DNA from: Oscillospiraceae bacterium
GTDB lineage: Bacteria; Bacillota; Clostridia; Oscillospirales; Oscillospiraceae
Direction of reading: 5' to 3'
DNA: 64,000 nucleotides
Assembly (NCBI GenBank): GCA_022800755.1
Contig: JAAWQX010000003.1
Span: forward strand, 1 to 64,000
The notes under the pieces are model-generated. The model was not told the DNA's origin, made no database searches, and saw nothing but the letters and a program-made list of their open reading frames with translations. Positions 33,771 to 42,711 of the stretch are shown piece by piece (within the stretch, counting starts at the first letter, position 1; each line of letters begins with the position of its first letter). The translations under genes and the position numbers were made by a program.

Positions 33771-34786
33771 GCCTGCCCCTCCTTTTTCACCAAAAAGCCC
33801 GTGGGGATGGGCCGGATGCCCACCACAGACGCGCAGTTGTTCACATATCCGTCCTCAAACCACAGCATGGACGAGGACCCGCCATCCAGGTTGCACGCGT
33901 TCACCGCGCCGTATTCCAGCATGATGTCCGACAAATCCGCGTAGGTCGCCCCCAAACTCCGGGCCTGCCGCCCCTCGATCACCAGCAGCAAAACCGCGCC
34001 GTCCGCCCGCTGACCGATGGCCGACCGGGGATTCACTCCGGACAGCAGCGTATCCGTGCTCAAAGCCTCGCCGTTGCTCACCAGCACCGGCCCAAAGCTG
34101 CACCCGAATTGGATGTCCTTCTCCCGGGCCTGCTGAGGCGTCATATTCCCGGTGTGCAGGATATAGTCGCTGTCAAAGCCCACGAAAGGATAGCTTACCC
34201 CCTCGCTGGCATACTGCACTTTGCCGGCCAAAATGGTCATGCCGATGGGAATGCCGCCTTCGCCCTGACCGCCGGGATCGTCGAACCCGCCGCCGTTGAT
34301 GCCGGCCACGCAGTCATAAGCCGCCACCATCTGCTCTACGGTCAGTCCCTTACCGCCAAAGGCAGAGGGGGTCCCCATCATCATCCGGGCGGGGTCCAGC
34401 ACCACCATCATATAGCCCAGATACCCAGGCCCGGAAACGCTTTCCAAAATGATCCCGTCCCCGTCGTCATCCACCAGTCCGTATGCGTCCGCGCCCTGAC
34501 CGATCTGCACCAGGGAAGTGTCCGTCTCCTCTAAATCATCCTGCTGCCCCCGCCGGGCTTCGATCTCCGCGATCTCCTCATCCGACAAATACAAATTCGC
34601 CAAAAAGCCCACCGCGCTGGTCTCCCGCACGCTCATCACGAACAGTTCCCGCGCGTAGTTCGACGGCCCTTTCGCCAGCACAAACATCACGCCGTACAGT
34701 GCCAGAATCAGCAGCAATATCGTCACCAGCAGCACAGCCAGACACCGTCTGACGATCACGCCGCCAGATAATTTCTTCCGTTCCAC
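33767..34786 (-). CDS. Membrane-anchored phosphodiester glycosidase (NAGPA) family protein
   Basis: A 339-residue protein with an N-terminal membrane anchor (residues 10-38) and an external NAGPA/DUF2233 domain (about 110-330). Family motifs are GINGGGFDD, GVNPRSAIGQRADGAVLLLV and VNACNLDGGSSSMLWF. Family members hydrolyse GlcNAc-1-phosphodiesters (mammalian uncovering enzyme) or act on wall polymers in bacteria; the substrate here is unknown. The start is GTG 34786 with AAAGGGG 8 nt upstream; the frame is open far upstream, but that part overlaps the divergent LtaS-like gene and lacks similarity. Cotranscribed with the membrane protein at 32712. Confidence 0.85.
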   Translation of the reverse strand: MERKKLSGGVIVRRCLAVLLVTILLLILALYGVMFVLAKGPSNYARELFVMSVRETSAVGFLANLYLSDEEIAEIEARRGQQDDLEETDTSLVQIGQGADAYGLVDDDGDGIILESVSGPGYLGYMMVVLDPARMMMGTPSAFGGKGLTVEQMVAAYDCVAGINGGGFDDPGGQGEGGIPIGMTILAGKVQYASEGVSYPFVGFDSDYILHTGNMTPQQAREKDIQFGCSFGPVLVSNGEALSTDTLLSGVNPRSAIGQRADGAVLLLVIEGRQARSLGATYADLSDIMLEYGAVNACNLDGGSSSMLWFEDGYVNNCASVVGIRPIPTGFLVKKEGQA

Positions 34787-34894
34787 CCGGTCAACCCCTT
34801 TCCAGATGCTTTTTAATATAGCACGCAGGGGACTGAATCTCAAGTTTTTCTCCCCATCGCCGGGAAATTTAATCAGAAATTCATAAATTATTAG

Positions 34895-34923
34895 TTGTTT
34901 TCTCCCAGGGGAACTACTATAAT
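34895..34923 (+). promoter_or_regulatory. Promoter of the LtaS-like gene
   Basis: TTGTTT (34895-34900), 17-bp spacer, consensus TATAAT (34918-34923). A 6-bp hairpin CGTCTC-CCGT-GAGACG (34947-34962) lies just before the ribosome binding site. Confidence 0.7.
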
Positions 34924-34981
34924 ACATGATTGAAATTGAAGTATCCCGTCTCCCGTGAGACGTCTTAGGAGGTGTCCTCTC

Positions 34982-37285
34982 TTGTCCGAAACCGGCCTGC
35001 CCACCCGCTCGTGGTCCATCCTGAAGCGCAGCGCGCTCCATGTACTGTTCTGGTTTTTGTGTCTGACCTACCTGGAAACCCTGCTCCATCTGGTCATCTT
35101 CAAGACCGTTACCGGGCGCTTTTTCTACATACTGGGCTTCACCGCCGTGATCGCCGGACTGATGTCCGCGGCCACATCCCTGCTGTCCCGGCGCTGCAAC
35201 GCCAATGTGACCACGGTGCTGCTGAGTTTTCTGTGCGTACTGTACGCGTCGCAGATTATTTATTACTACATTTTCGGCGGCATGTACGCGCTGTCCATGG
35301 TCGCCCTCGGCGGCAACGCCATCACCAACTTCTGGAAAGAGATGTTCTCCAGCATCATGGACCACCTGCCCGTGATCCTGCTTTCGCTGGTGCCCATTCC
35401 CTGCCTGTGCCTGACCCGGAAATTCGCCGGGCAGCTGTTCGAACAAAACCGCAACCGTTCCCGGCTTTACCTGCTCATGGGCGCGGTGGCGCTGCAAATT
35501 TTGATGCTGCTTTGCCTGCGTTTAGGCGGCACAGGCTTTTTCACCGCGTACAGCTACTACCACAGCGACGACGCCACCACGGACCAGTCCGCAGAGAATT
35601 TCGGCCTGCTGACCACTTTCCGCCTGGAATTTCAGCACATCCTCACCGGTAGCAGTTCCGCGAACTATTACGCCATCGACGACGACAGCGATGTCCAATC
35701 CAATCCGCAATACGGCCGCCAGATTCTGGACATCGATTTTGACGCCCTCTCCCAAACGACCACAGACCCCCAGCTGCAAAACCTGAACGCCTACTGCGGC
35801 AGTCTTTCCGGCACCCAGAAAAACAAATACACCGGAATGCTCAAGGATTACAACCTCATCGTACTGTGCGCCGAATCCTTCTCCACCGCCGCCATCGACG
35901 AGGAACTGACCCCGACCCTGTGGAAGCTCAGCCACGAGGGCTTTATCTTCAACAATTATTACAATACGTTCCCTAATACGACTACCGACGGCGAATACGC
36001 CCTGTGCCAGGGCTTGCTGCCGGATAAGACCCGGGGCAAGCGGGATTCCAGCTTTTACGCCTCCCGCAACAGCTACCTGCCCATGTGCCTGGGCAACATC
36101 TTCCAGGAACAGCGGGGCATTACCAGCTACGGCTATCACAACTACTCCGGTGATTATTACGGCCGCTACCTGTCCCACCCCAACATGGGCTATCAGATGA
36201 AATTCGCGGGCATGGGGATGCAGTTCACCACCGGCTGGCCCACCTCCGACCTGGAAATGATGGAGCAGTCCATCCCCGATTACCTGGGCCAAGACCAGTT
36301 CCACGCCTATTACATGACCTTCTCCGGCCACTACAAATACGACCCCTGGAACCCCATGGCCGCCCGAAACTACGACGCGGTGCGGGACCTGAATTTCAGC
36401 GAGCCGGTAAAGTGCTATCTCTCGTGCAACCTGGAACTGGAAAAGGCTATGGCCTACCTCATGGCACAATTGGAAAAGGCAGGCGTAGCTGACCGCACCG
36501 CCATTGTCCTGGCCGGGGACCACTTCCCCTATGGCCTGACCAACGCGGAATATGACGAACTGATCGGCCACAAAACCGACTTCTTCGAGACGTACAAGGA
36601 CACCCTGATCTTCTGGGTCGGCGGCCTGGAAGAACCCATCGAGGTCAACGAATACTGCTGCAACACCGACGTGCTCCCCACAATTTTGAACCTCTGGGGC
36701 TTCGACTATGATTCCCGCCTGCTGGCCGGAACGGACGTATTTTCCCCCGGCACCCACATCGCCATTCTGGCGGACCAGAGTTTTCTCACCGACAAGGTCT
36801 GGTTCAACGCCAGCACCAACACCGCCACTTGGCAGGTGGACGAAAGCACCGTTTCCCCCAGCTATCTGGACAACATGATCCGCCTGGTGAAAAACCGTTT
36901 CTCCATCTCCGCGGACATTTTGAACAAGGCGTATTACAACTTCGTATTCGGCAAACAGGCGGTGTCCGTCAGCACCGACGCGTGGATCTCCGAGGAAGAC
37001 TGGAACGGCACCGGAAGCCAGGACAACGATACCACCGTAACGACGCCAGAAGGCTCCCTTCCCCCGGCGGACGACCCCACCACACTGCCCCCCGGCAGCG
37101 TCGTGCCCCCCGACCAGGACCCGAATCTTCCGATTGCGGGCGACCCGGCCCTCCCACCTGACACGCAAACCAGCACACCGCCGGAAACTGAGCCGGACCC
37201 ACCGGCAGACCAGGACCCGCAGACTCCGCCGGACCAGGAACCGCAAACAGGTACCACCGTTCCCACCGGCCCGGAGCTTGGCTGA
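34982..37285 (+). CDS. Lipoteichoic acid synthase-like phosphoglycerol transferase
   Basis: A 767-residue LtaS/sulfatase-family enzyme. The first 190 residues hold about five membrane helices, as in LtaS. The extracellular sulfatase-fold domain (about 280-610) has the CAESFS strand and the nucleophile region NTTTDGEYALCQG near residue 330, with the metal site completed by AGDHFPYG near 520. LtaS polymerises glycerol-phosphate from phosphatidylglycerol. Beyond the domain, residues 675-767 form a Pro/Asp/Thr/Gln-rich low-complexity tail that LtaS proteins normally lack, perhaps a wall-spanning segment. Translation starts at TTG 34982, 9 nt after GGAGG. The role could also be transfer of phosphoglycerol to other glycans. 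Confidence 0.85.
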   Translation: MSETGLPTRSWSILKRSALHVLFWFLCLTYLETLLHLVIFKTVTGRFFYILGFTAVIAGLMSAATSLLSRRCNANVTTVLLSFLCVLYASQIIYYYIFGGMYALSMVALGGNAITNFWKEMFSSIMDHLPVILLSLVPIPCLCLTRKFAGQLFEQNRNRSRLYLLMGAVALQILMLLCLRLGGTGFFTAYSYYHSDDATTDQSAENFGLLTTFRLEFQHILTGSSSANYYAIDDDSDVQSNPQYGRQILDIDFDALSQTTTDPQLQNLNAYCGSLSGTQKNKYTGMLKDYNLIVLCAESFSTAAIDEELTPTLWKLSHEGFIFNNYYNTFPNTTTDGEYALCQGLLPDKTRGKRDSSFYASRNSYLPMCLGNIFQEQRGITSYGYHNYSGDYYGRYLSHPNMGYQMKFAGMGMQFTTGWPTSDLEMMEQSIPDYLGQDQFHAYYMTFSGHYKYDPWNPMAARNYDAVRDLNFSEPVKCYLSCNLELEKAMAYLMAQLEKAGVADRTAIVLAGDHFPYGLTNAEYDELIGHKTDFFETYKDTLIFWVGGLEEPIEVNEYCCNTDVLPTILNLWGFDYDSRLLAGTDVFSPGTHIAILADQSFLTDKVWFNASTNTATWQVDESTVSPSYLDNMIRLVKNRFSISADILNKAYYNFVFGKQAVSVSTDAWISEEDWNGTGSQDNDTTVTTPEGSLPPADDPTTLPPGSVVPPDQDPNLPIAGDPALPPDTQTSTPPETEPDPPADQDPQTPPDQEPQTGTTVPTGPELG

Positions 37286-37286
37286 T

Positions 37287-37643
37287 ATGTACTACATCTA
37301 CACCCTCCGCTGTGCCGACGGCAGCCTGTATACCGGCATCACCACCGACGTAAAGCGCCGGATGCGCCAGCATCTGGGCCACATCAAAGGCGGCGCGAAA
37401 TACACCGCCCGCCACCGCCCAGAATCGCTGGTCATGCTGTGGCAGACTGAAGAAAAGTCCCCCGCCATGCGGCTGGAATACGCCATCAAGCACTTACCCA
37501 AAAGCGACAAAGAGCGTCTCATCCGTTCCCCCCGCAGCCTGCCCGCCCTCTGCCCCAAGCTGGACAGCGGACAATACCTCCGCCTCTCCGGGACCCCCTA
37601 TTCCCTGAGCACAGCAAAAACCCCCGTCCACCCAAAAGGGTGA
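37287..37643 (+). CDS. GIY-YIG nuclease-superfamily protein (YhbQ/UPF0213-like)
   Basis: A 118-residue protein with a single GIY-YIG domain: MYYIYTLRCADGSLYTGITTD carries the YIY...YTG signature (variant of GIY-YIG), followed by the catalytic Arg in VKRRMRQHL and the Glu in MRLEYAIK. These small stand-alone proteins are common in bacteria and may act on DNA or RNA ends; function unclear. The ATG lies one base after the LtaS-like stop, so it is translationally coupled to that gene. Its stop overlaps the terminator. Confidence 0.88.
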   Translation: MYYIYTLRCADGSLYTGITTDVKRRMRQHLGHIKGGAKYTARHRPESLVMLWQTEEKSPAMRLEYAIKHLPKSDKERLIRSPRSLPALCPKLDSGQYLRLSGTPYSLSTAKTPVHPKG

Positions 37644-37652
37644 ACGGGGGTT
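37616..37652. terminator. Terminator between convergent genes
   Basis: Stem AACCCCCGTCCACCC / GGGTGAACGGGGGTT (one mismatch), AAAA loop; A-run on the left serves as the T-run for the leftward tadA transcript. Confidence 0.65.
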
Positions 37653-37655
37653 CTG

Positions 37656-38108
37656 TCATGTCCGTATTTCCCGAAAAAACGACCGCAGCACCTGGGTGCA
37701 TTCGTCCTTCAATACGCCGCCGTAAATGGCCGGTTTATGCCCGTAACGCTCCTCAAACAGATTCAATACGCTCCCGCAAGAGCCGGTAATTGCATCTTTC
37801 GCGCCGTAGACCACCACCGGAATGCGGCTGTTGATGACCGCCCCGGCGCACATGGGACATGGCTCCAGCGTCACATACAGCGCGCAGCCCTCCAGCCGCC
37901 AGTCGCCCAGCGTCCGGCAGGCCTCCCGAATGGCGAGCATCTCTGCGTGGGCGGAAGCGTCCCCGGTCTCTTCCCGGAGATTCCGTCCCCGGCCGATGAC
38001 CGTCCCGTCCGGCCCGACGACCACGCAGCCCACCGGCACTTCCCCCGCCGCCGCGGCTTCCTCCGCCAGCGCCAGGGCCAGGGCCATATAAAATTCCCGG
38101 TCCGGCAT
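37656..38108 (-). CDS. tadA: tRNA-specific adenosine deaminase
   Basis: A 150-residue TadA that converts A34 of tRNA-Arg(ACG) to inosine. The zinc deaminase site is complete: HAEMLAI (His and catalytic Glu, about residue 55) and PCPMCAGAV (two Cys, about 85-88). The substrate-side FFREIRT C-terminus is typical. Its ATG shares one base with the stop of the phosphoribosyltransferase gene upstream (TGATG), so translation is coupled. Confidence 0.94.
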   Translation of the reverse strand: MPDREFYMALALALAEEAAAAGEVPVGCVVVGPDGTVIGRGRNLREETGDASAHAEMLAIREACRTLGDWRLEGCALYVTLEPCPMCAGAVINSRIPVVVYGAKDAITGSCGSVLNLFEERYGHKPAIYGGVLKDECTQVLRSFFREIRT

Positions 38109-38665
38109 CAGGCCTGCAAGGGCGTGCCGTCCGCCCGGAACAGAGGCAGCGGCGTCAAAACGGTAATATCCTCGCGGTCATAGGCGTCGCCCTCCGCCAG
38201 CACCGCCATCCGGCCCGCCACGACCGCGCCGGCTTTCTCACACAGCACCTCCATCGCCCGCAGGGACTCGCCGGTGGAGATCACGTCATCGATGATGAGC
38301 ACGCGCTTGCCTTTCAAAAACTCCGCGTCGGTCTGATCCAGCACCAGCGTCTGGCTGCCGGCGGTGGTGATGGACTGCACCTCCACCTCAAACACGCCCT
38401 GCATATAGGCCTTCGCCTTTTTCCGGGCGACGAAATACCGCTCCGCTCCCGACTGCCGGGCCATCTCATAGATTAGTGGGATGGCTTTCGCCTCCGGCGC
38501 GATCATATAATCATACTCCGGCGCGATCTTCAGCAGTTCAGCGGCGCAGTGGACCGTGAGTTCCACATCCCCGAACATCACGAACGCGCCGATAGACAGC
38601 TCGTCATTGAGCGGACACAAAGGAAGCTTGCGTTTCAGACCGGCAATGTCGATCTCGTAAGTCAT
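38108..38665 (-). CDS. Phosphoribosyltransferase (adenine-type)
   Basis: A 186-residue type I PRTase. The PRPP loop VLIIDDVISTGESLRAM (about residues 118-134) is exact, and APEAKAIPLIYEMARQSG resembles the substrate-side segment of adenine and xanthine phosphoribosyltransferases. The specificity cannot be fixed from sequence; purine salvage is most likely. ATG 38665 has AGGAGG 8 nt upstream; a promoter (TTGCAT, 16 bp, TATAAT on the minus strand, 38727-38754) precedes it. Operon with tadA. Confidence 0.82.
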   Translation of the reverse strand: MTYEIDIAGLKRKLPLCPLNDELSIGAFVMFGDVELTVHCAAELLKIAPEYDYMIAPEAKAIPLIYEMARQSGAERYFVARKKAKAYMQGVFEVEVQSITTAGSQTLVLDQTDAEFLKGKRVLIIDDVISTGESLRAMEVLCEKAGAVVAGRMAVLAEGDAYDREDITVLTPLPLFRADGTPLQA

Positions 38666-38726
38666 GACTGGATTCCTCCTAAAATTTTGGGGGTCAGGCC
38701 CCGTTGTTTCAAACTCACAGTTCATT

Positions 38727-38754
38727 ATTATACCAGCTATGGGAAAAAATGCAA
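38727..38754 (-). promoter_or_regulatory. Promoter of the PRTase-tadA operon
   Basis: On the minus strand TTGCAT (38749-38754), 16-bp spacer, TATAAT (38727-38732). Confidence 0.65.
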
Positions 38755-38883
38755 GGCGGGAACCCATATTTTATTTTTCCCCGTGGCGGTAAAAATTTTT
38801 CTGCAGTCCCCGTTTTCTCCCGCTGTTTCCAAAAAAATCTCCGAAAATTTCACACAAAATGCAAACGATTTTTCGTTTTCCCA

Positions 38884-38912
38884 TTGCAAAAACCGGAAAA
38901 CTCTGGTACACT
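38884..38912 (+). promoter_or_regulatory. Promoter of the NSS transporter gene
   Basis: TTGCAA (38884-38889), 17-bp spacer, TACACT (38907-38912). The 106-nt leader contains a GC-rich nested stem (about 38920-38950) followed by CCTTTTTC, which could act as an attenuator. The rest of the 352-nt gap 38666-39017 holds only the divergent PRTase promoter. Confidence 0.6.
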
Positions 38913-39017
38913 GTCTATGCGGCCGGTCTCGGGAGCGCCCGGGGCCGGCTGCCTTTTTCTGCACTAAACGCGCAGCTTGTTTCATAGGATGAGGAACAGG
39001 AACAGGAGGAAACAACT

Positions 39018-40445
39018 ATGGAAAAACAGCATCAACACCACCGAGGAAGTTGGGGCAGCAGCCTGGGCTTTCTGATGGCCGCCATTGGCAGTGCGGTGGG
39101 CTTGGGAAACCTGTGGGGCTTCCCCTTTAAAATGGGCGCCAACGGCGGCTTCGCCTTTTTGCTGGTCTACATCGTTTTAACGGTAGCGGTAGGCTTCGCC
39201 ATGCTCATGGCGGAAATGGCCATCGGCCGCAAAACCGGCCGCAGCGCGGTGGGCGCGTTCCGCCAATTGGACAGCCGCCACCCGGAAGTGGGCTATATGG
39301 GCGTGATCTCCGGCACCATCGTCGTGTCCTATTACTGCGTGCTAGGCGGCCTGTGCCTGCGCTATTGCCTGGGCTTTTTCACGGAAATGTTCGGCGGCAT
39401 GGGCTTTCTTGGCCACGGCGAGGAATTTTTCCAGACCTTCACCGCCAGCCCCTGGTCCATGGTCCTGTGCACCGCGGCATTCGCGGTCATCACCGGCTCG
39501 ATCCTCATGGGAGGGGTCTCCGGCGGCATTGAAAAATTCTCCACCGTCGCCATGCCCGCGCTGTTTGTCATGCTCATTGCCCTGGTGGTGTACATCAGCC
39601 GCCAGCCCGGCGCGGAGCAGGGCTACGCGTTCATGTTCACCCCGGATTGGGATTATCTGAAAGAAAACTTCTTCTCCGTGGTAAGCACCGCGGCGGGCCA
39701 GATGTTCTTCTCCCTGTCCCTGGCCATGGGCATCATGGTGGCCTACGGCTCCTATCTGAAAAAGGACGAGAACATCCCCCGGGACGCCCTGCTGATTTGC
39801 GGCGCGGACACCATCATCGCACTGCTGGCCGGCTGCCTGGTCATCCCCGCGGCCTTTGCTTTCGTGGGCGAGGACGCGTATATGTCCGGAGTAAAGCTGC
39901 TGTTCGTCACCATGCATCAGGTCTTTTTCAACATCGGCGGACGCTTCGGCTGCTTTTTGGGCTTCATTTTCTTCCTGACAGTCTCCATCGCCGCTATCAC
40001 CAGTTCGGTGTCCCTGCTGGAAGTCAGCGTCTCTTTCGGTGTGGACCGCCGCATCGACAAGCATAAAGCCCCCAGACGGAAAACCATTATCGCCGTGTGC
40101 ACCATACTGGTCTTCCTGCTGGCCGTCCCCGTGGCCTTGGACGCCCTTGGCGGCGCCGCCGACGCCACGCCTCTGGGCCTACTGCAGCAGTTATTCCCCG
40201 CGCTGGCGCTGAAAGGCTGGAACGAGAGTTTCATCAACGCGTACAGCTTCATTTCCGAGGGCTTCCTGATGCCCCTTGGCGCCCTGCTCATGAGCCTGTA
40301 CATCGGCTACAAGTATAAAACGACCCTTATCACCAACGAGTGCGGGATACGTCGCGGCCGCGTCTTGGACCTGTGCTACCGCTTCATTGTCCCCGTCGCC
40401 ATGCTGGTCGTGCTTTATGGCCAGCTCCGGGATTTTCTTGGATAA
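39018..40445 (+). CDS. Sodium-dependent transporter, NSS (SNF) family
   Basis: A 475-residue LeuT-fold symporter with about eleven to twelve helices. The first helix carries the NSS signature GFLMAAIGSAVGLGNLWGFP with the sodium and substrate loop, followed by FLLVYIVLTVAVGFAMLMAEMAIGR. Bacterial relatives import amino acids such as tryptophan, tyrosine or leucine; ligand not predictable. The N-terminus begins with a His/Gln-rich cytoplasmic tip (EKQHQHHRGSW). AGGAGG lies 8 nt before the ATG. Monocistronic. Confidence 0.93.
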   Translation: MEKQHQHHRGSWGSSLGFLMAAIGSAVGLGNLWGFPFKMGANGGFAFLLVYIVLTVAVGFAMLMAEMAIGRKTGRSAVGAFRQLDSRHPEVGYMGVISGTIVVSYYCVLGGLCLRYCLGFFTEMFGGMGFLGHGEEFFQTFTASPWSMVLCTAAFAVITGSILMGGVSGGIEKFSTVAMPALFVMLIALVVYISRQPGAEQGYAFMFTPDWDYLKENFFSVVSTAAGQMFFSLSLAMGIMVAYGSYLKKDENIPRDALLICGADTIIALLAGCLVIPAAFAFVGEDAYMSGVKLLFVTMHQVFFNIGGRFGCFLGFIFFLTVSIAAITSSVSLLEVSVSFGVDRRIDKHKAPRRKTIIAVCTILVFLLAVPVALDALGGAADATPLGLLQQLFPALALKGWNESFINAYSFISEGFLMPLGALLMSLYIGYKYKTTLITNECGIRRGRVLDLCYRFIVPVAMLVVLYGQLRDFLG

Positions 40446-40486
40446 AAACGTGCAAACACGTCCCCTTAAGGGGGCGTGTTTGCACG
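40444..40486 (-). terminator. Terminator between the NSS and flavodoxin genes
   Basis: A 17-bp stem CGTGCAAACACGTCCCC / GGGGGCGTGTTTGCACG, 4-nt loop. The T-run (TTTTT) is on the minus strand, so it chiefly ends the flavodoxin transcript. Confidence 0.75.
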
Positions 40487-40499
40487 CAAAGCGGGCCTT

Positions 40500-41024
40500 T
40501 TAAAGTCCCAATTCTTTCAAAATCGGCACTATATATTTCCGGTCCGTCCAGTCACAATCGTCATCACCGGCATCCATCAGCGTCTGTTCCCAGGGCTCAT
40601 AATCCGCCGGGTCTTTTTTCGCCACGGACTTTCTCAGTAGCTTGCACAGATTACGGTCCACAAAACTCATGGTGTCCATATTCCACGCGCCCCGGCAATA
40701 AAAGCAGGGGATATTGGACAGTTTTCCGGTCATATTGTGCGCGACCACCGCTTGAAACGCCGCTTCGTCATAGGGTGACGCGCCGTCGCAGAAGACCAGG
40801 ATCCGCTTATCCCGGAGTTCGTCGATGTGCTTTTTCAGAAAAGACAGCCCCGCGATGCCGGACGCGTAGATGCCGCCACCGAGGATGATAACGTCGTATT
40901 CCCGCACGTCTGACAGCGTCGCTTTCCGGGTCTCCAGGCAGGGAAAACCCATCGCTTCTGACAGCCACGCCGCATATTTTTTCGTCGCGCCGTATTTGGA
41001 TTGGTAAAGTATGATCCCGTTCAT
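40500..41024 (-). CDS. Flavodoxin-domain protein
   Basis: A 174-residue flavodoxin-like protein. FMN phosphate loop YQSKYGATKKYAAWLSEAMG at the N-terminus (S-K-Y-G-A-T-K pattern of HemG-type flavodoxins), DVIILGGGIYASGIAG and LVFCDGASPYDE for the isoalloxazine ring. The last 60 residues (from KLSNIPCFYCRG) are an added segment seen in clostridial members and include two cysteines. Probable FMN-dependent electron carrier or oxidoreductase. AAAGGGAAC precedes the ATG. Confidence 0.85.
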   Translation of the reverse strand: MNGIILYQSKYGATKKYAAWLSEAMGFPCLETRKATLSDVREYDVIILGGGIYASGIAGLSFLKKHIDELRDKRILVFCDGASPYDEAAFQAVVAHNMTGKLSNIPCFYCRGAWNMDTMSFVDRNLCKLLRKSVAKKDPADYEPWEQTLMDAGDDDCDWTDRKYIVPILKELGL

Positions 41025-41040
41025 TTGTTCCCTTTCCGTA

Positions 41041-41069
41041 AAACAGGCACCCTGTTCGGGTGCCTGTTT
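41041..41069 (-). terminator. putP terminator
   Basis: AAACAGGCACCC / GGGTGCCTGTTT with a 5-nt loop and a short T-run after it on the minus strand. Confidence 0.8.
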
Positions 41070-41070
41070 T

Positions 41071-42591
41071 TTATTCGTCGATCTCCGGGTCCGTCGCCGC
41101 GGCGAAGATGGCTTCCACCTCCGCGCCGGGGGCTTTCGTTGCCAGAGACACGATTACCGCAATGACCAGACCCGCCACGAAGCCGGGCAGGATCTCAAAA
41201 ATTCCCGTAGACGCCTTGATCCACAGCAGCCACACAATGTCCACCACCGCGCCGCCGATGATGCCGGCTACCGCGCCGGGGAAGTTAAAGCGCTTCCAGA
41301 ACAACGACAGGATGACCACCGGGCCAAAGGCCGCGCCGAACAGGCCCCAGGCGTTTTCCACCATGGCCATGATGTCGCTGGCCCACTGGGTGCCGGACGC
41401 CGCGATCAGATACGCGATGACGGAAATGACCACCACCACGATGCGGCCTACCATACCCACCTCGGAGTCAGACGCCTGGCCCTTGCGGATCAGGGGCTTG
41501 TAAATATCAGAGGTAAAGGACGAGGACGCCACCAGCAGCTGGGAATCCGCCGTAGACATAGCCGCGGCCACGATGGCGGCCAGCAGCAAGCCGGCGATAA
41601 AGCCCGGGAACAGGTCCTGCACGATGGTGATGAAGATGCTTGCCCGGCCGTCAGGCAGCAGCGCTGCCGCCAGGGAGCTGCCGTCCGACAGCAGGTAGGT
41701 GCGGCCCAGAATGGCAAACGCGATGGTAGCGCCCAAACTCAGCACCACCCAGCCGATGGCGATGGTGGCGGATTTTTTCACCATAGAGGGCTTTTCAATG
41801 GCCATAAACCGCACCAGGATATGGGGCATTCCGAAGTAGCCCAGGCCCCAGGCCAGACCGCTGATGATCTCCGACGCGGGCGCGGCGAACGGGCTGGTAC
41901 CGAAAGCGGTGATGCCCTCGGCGTAGGCCCCGGCGTATGTACTGTCGAAGCTGCCGAAGCCCGCCATGGCGATGGGTACGGTGAGCAGGGCCACCAGCAT
42001 CATCAGGCCCTGGAAAAAGTCCGTCCAGGACACGGCCTTGAAGCCGCCCAGGAAGGTATACACAAGGATGATCGCCGCGAAGATCAGCAGCGCCAGATTC
42101 TGATGCCCGTCGTTGAACCAGGGGATCAGGGAACACAGCACCGTCTTGCCGGACACGAAGCCGGAAGCCACGTAAATGGTAAAGCTGATGAGGAAGATCA
42201 CCGCGCACACGATTTTCAGCACCGGGCTGGAGGACGCGAAGCGGTTGGTCAGATACTGGGGCAGCGTGATGGAATCGCCGGATGCCTGGGAAAACCGGCG
42301 CAGCCGCCGGGCGCACAGGATCCAGTTCGCCGCCGTGCCGATGCCCAGACCGATACCGATCCACACCTGGCCCAAGCCAAAGGCGAAGATGCTCCCCGGA
42401 AAGCCCATCAGCAGCCAGCCGGACATATCCGACGCCTGGGCGCTCATGGCCGTGACCCACGGGCCCATGGACCGGCCGCCCAGGAAGTATTCTTTCTCGC
42501 CGTTTCCGGGGTTTTTCAGGAAGAAATACAGCCCGATCCCCAGTACAACGGCGAAGTATACGATAAACGCAAGCAGTTGGCTCATGTACAT
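41071..42591 (-). CDS. putP: Sodium/proline symporter
   Basis: A 506-residue sodium:solute symporter of the SSS family, with 13 predicted helices. It has the PutP-type GGRSMGPWVTAMSAQASDMSGW segment in helix 2, the SSS signature GLGYFGMPHILVRFMAI, and AAIVAAAMSTADSQLLV with the sodium-binding Ser/Thr of helix 8. Proline is the most likely substrate. GAGGAA precedes ATG 42591 by 8 nt. It is divergent from a LysR-type regulator, which probably controls it. Confidence 0.92.
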   Translation of the reverse strand: MYMSQLLAFIVYFAVVLGIGLYFFLKNPGNGEKEYFLGGRSMGPWVTAMSAQASDMSGWLLMGFPGSIFAFGLGQVWIGIGLGIGTAANWILCARRLRRFSQASGDSITLPQYLTNRFASSSPVLKIVCAVIFLISFTIYVASGFVSGKTVLCSLIPWFNDGHQNLALLIFAAIILVYTFLGGFKAVSWTDFFQGLMMLVALLTVPIAMAGFGSFDSTYAGAYAEGITAFGTSPFAAPASEIISGLAWGLGYFGMPHILVRFMAIEKPSMVKKSATIAIGWVVLSLGATIAFAILGRTYLLSDGSSLAAALLPDGRASIFITIVQDLFPGFIAGLLLAAIVAAAMSTADSQLLVASSSFTSDIYKPLIRKGQASDSEVGMVGRIVVVVISVIAYLIAASGTQWASDIMAMVENAWGLFGAAFGPVVILSLFWKRFNFPGAVAGIIGGAVVDIVWLLWIKASTGIFEILPGFVAGLVIAVIVSLATKAPGAEVEAIFAAATDPEIDE

Positions 42592-42621
42592 ACTCGATTC
42601 CTCTTTTCCAAGAATGAATCG

Positions 42622-42650
42622 ATTTTATCGGGAATCCCACACTTTTTCAA
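42622..42650 (-). promoter_or_regulatory. putP promoter
   Basis: On the minus strand TTGAAA (42645-42650), 17-bp spacer, TAAAAT (42622-42627). Confidence 0.55.
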
Positions 42651-42711
42651 GGAAAAATCCCCGTAAATCTGCACAAAAACCGCGATTTTTCTTACATATC
42701 ATAAAAAAAAC

